From an uncultured Eubacteriales bacterium (GTDB lineage Bacteria; Bacillota; Clostridia; Oscillospirales; Oscillospiraceae), in NCBI GenBank assembly GCA_900556535.1, contig USPI01000011.1:1-16123 (forward strand): a stretch of 16,123 nt of DNA, read 5' to 3'. Each line of letters opens with the position of its first letter. The stretch's first letter is position 1. The position numbers and the translations under genes were made by a program. Below the pieces are notes generated by a model. It did no database searches and was not told where the DNA came from. It was given only the letters and a program-made list of their open reading frames with translations. Positions 15,056 to 16,123 of this stretch are shown one piece after another.

Positions 15056-15081
15056 GGCGGCTCCTCCTGAGAAGAGCCGCC
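15056..15081 (-). promoter_or_regulatory. Stem-loop between pstS and pstC that covers the pstC Shine-Dalgarno site
   Basis: On the - strand GGCGGCTCTTC pairs with GAGGAGCCGCC (11 pairs, one of them G-U) around a TCAG tetraloop. The AGGAGG that would serve pstC is at 15063-15068, mostly inside the stem. No T-run follows directly, so it is not a classical terminator. It may stabilise pstS mRNA ends, lower pstC translation, or both, giving more binding protein than channel. Confidence 0.7.
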
Positions 15082-15098
15082 TCTTTCGCTGCAAAAAC

Positions 15099-15947
15099 TT
15101 ACTTTACGATGGGAACGGCGCCGGCTGCGGAGATTATCTCGGCTGCATCCTTGCTCGTTGCGTAGTCGAAGAACAGCTGTGCTGCCGCGGATAGCTCGAC
15201 TCCGTCCTTGGTCACGAGGACGAAGGGGCGCTGCACTGCGTAGGTGCCGTCGGAAACGGTCGCTTCCGTGGGGGCTACACCGCCGACGGAGAGTGCCTTG
15301 ACGCTGTCCTTGACGGAGGCCAGGGATGCGTAGCCGATGGCGTTGGGGTTGCCGGCAACGGTGGTGATGACGTCGCCCGTGCTGGTCAGCTCCTGACGAT
15401 ACTTGCAGGAGTCCTTGGTGCCGGTGATGCTCTCAAAGCCGTCGCGGGTGCCGGAGCCTGCCTCGCGTCCGATGAGGACGATCTCGGCATCGTCGCCGCC
15501 GACTTCCTTCCAGTTGGTGATCTGACCCGTATAGATCTTTGCGATCTGCTCAAGAGTGAGGTCGGAGATCTTGTTTTCGGGGTTAACTATGATGGCGATG
15601 CCGTCAAGCGCGAGGACGGTCTCCTTCAGTCCGCTTGCCTTCTCGTCGTCCTTCAGGGCGCGGGAGGAAAGACCGATGTCGCAGCGGCCTTCGCTGACTG
15701 CGGTGATGCCGGAGCCGGAGCCGGTCGGGTTGTAGCCGACGGAGATGCCCTTGTTCTTTGCCTGGAATGACTCGCCCAGCGACATGATGACCTTTTCCAT
15801 GGAGGTCGAGCCGTCGGTGCTCACGGTGCCGGTGACCTCGGTCTTGCTGTCGTTTGCCTTGTCGTTACTGTCATTAGTCTTACCGCAGGCGGCGAAAAGC
15901 GAGAGCGCCATAAGTGCCGCGAGGGTGATGCTGATAAGCTTTTTCAT
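15099..15947 (-). CDS. pstS: Phosphate-binding lipoprotein PstS
   Basis: The 282-residue lipoprotein begins with a signal peptide ending in the lipobox FAAC (Cys21), so it is tethered outside the membrane. A low-complexity Asn/Asp/Ser/Lys linker follows. Phosphate-contact motifs of the PstS family are present: STDGSTSM (43-50), TGSGSGI (75-81) and REAGSGTRDGF (161-171). It captures phosphate and delivers it to PstC-PstA. AAGGAG (15955-15960, - strand) lies seven bases upstream of the ATG. It is the first gene of the operon and is followed by the pstC hairpin. Confidence 0.97.
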   Translation of the reverse strand: MKKLISITLAALMALSLFAACGKTNDSNDKANDSKTEVTGTVSTDGSTSMEKVIMSLGESFQAKNKGISVGYNPTGSGSGITAVSEGRCDIGLSSRALKDDEKASGLKETVLALDGIAIIVNPENKISDLTLEQIAKIYTGQITNWKEVGGDDAEIVLIGREAGSGTRDGFESITGTKDSCKYRQELTSTGDVITTVAGNPNAIGYASLASVKDSVKALSVGGVAPTEATVSDGTYAVQRPFVLVTKDGVELSAAAQLFFDYATSKDAAEIISAAGAVPIVK

Positions 15948-15992
15948 TTAAAAGCTCCTTTCGTTATCATAGATTTCCTTGGTACAGCTAAA

Positions 15993-16047
15993 ATATTAGC
16001 CCCCCTTTATCAAATCCGAAAGCGACCTTTTGTAAAAAGAATTTAAA
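15993..16047 (-). promoter_or_regulatory. Probable PhoP-controlled promoter of the pst operon
   Basis: On the - strand TTTAAA (16042-16047) and TTTACA (16031-16036) are five bases apart. Weaker hexamers continue the 11-base period at 16020-16025 and 16009-16014 (TTTGAT). This resembles the tandem PhoP box (TT-A/C/T-A-C/T-A, about 11-base repeats) known from Bacillus. A -10 box TAATAT sits at 15993-15998 with a poor -35, as expected for an activated promoter. The repeats would fall at about -24 to -61, the usual PhoP position. No PhoP or PhoR gene is visible in the window. Confidence 0.5.
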
Positions 16048-16079
16048 GCGCGCGGCGGCACGGCAAAAGCCGCGACGGA

Positions 16080-16108
16080 TTGACAATCACGCGCGGCAGT
16101 TATATTAT
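16080..16108 (+). promoter_or_regulatory. Strong divergent promoter facing out of the right edge
   Basis: A consensus TTGACA (16080-16085) and TATTAT (16103-16108) are separated by 17 bases on the + strand. The gene it drives starts beyond the window. A phosphate-related regulator would fit the position, but this cannot be seen. Confidence 0.65.
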
Positions 16109-16123
16109 TATAAAGTTATGATT

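Noticed and set aside
15044..15094. A TTG start that would extend PstC by 17 residues
   Set aside because: There is no ribosome-binding site, and the added Arg-rich residues come from the hairpin region.
15966..15971. TATGAT on the - strand as the -10 box of pstS
   Set aside because: Transcription would start at or inside the ribosome-binding site and there is no -35 box at the right distance.
16051..16074. GC-rich 6-bp stem (CGCGGC / GCCGCG) upstream of pstS as a terminator
   Set aside because: The loop is long, the T-run on the - strand is broken, and it sits between two divergent promoters where no transcript should end.

Overview
The window looks like chromosomal DNA of a Gram-positive anaerobe of the Clostridia, possibly a gut Oscillospiraceae-type organism. 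The clues are Gram-positive-type lipoprotein signals, strong AGGAGG ribosome-binding sites, a small ferredoxin:thioredoxin-reductase-like protein, a fairly GC-rich and tightly packed layout, and a five-gene pst-phoU operon. The lineage is inferred from gene content and not from any marker gene.

Left part (1-2786, + strand). A sigma70-type promoter (147-175) precedes four genes that read as one operon: a trigger-factor-like protein without a ribosome-binding domain, a thioredoxin with a CYAC active site, a 66-residue ferredoxin:thioredoxin reductase (FTR) catalytic-type iron-sulfur protein, and an unknown lipoprotein. The operon ends in a long hairpin. The first three suggest a ferredoxin-driven thiol-redox and protein-folding module.

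Middle part (2808-9155, + strand). A heterodimeric ABC exporter (two half-transporters with a 4-nt overlap) is followed by a large M16C zinc metallopeptidase of the presequence-protease type. No promoter fits between the preceding hairpin and the first ABC gene, so some read-through is likely.

Then come a MarR-family regulator (9237-9734) with a clear terminator, and a membrane-anchored alpha/beta hydrolase (9916-11778) that carries about eight C-terminal membrane helices. A 9-2-9 palindrome overlaps the hydrolase promoter and is the obvious candidate MarR operator.

Right part (11907-15947, - strand). pstS-pstC-pstA-pstB-phoU encodes the high-affinity phosphate importer and its regulator. 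A hairpin hides the pstC Shine-Dalgarno site, and PhoP-box-like repeats lie upstream of pstS. The convergent hydrolase and pst units share a bidirectional terminator (11846-11882). A strong outward-facing promoter at the right edge points to a divergent gene beyond the window.

A repeat of about 79 bp occurs as inverted copies at 1-79 and 11783-11860, flanking the whole + strand block. Its differences are all transitions plus one gap, and two of them keep a predicted RNA hairpin paired. No tRNA, rRNA, CRISPR array or insertion sequence was seen, and no gene-free stretch exceeds 300 bases.
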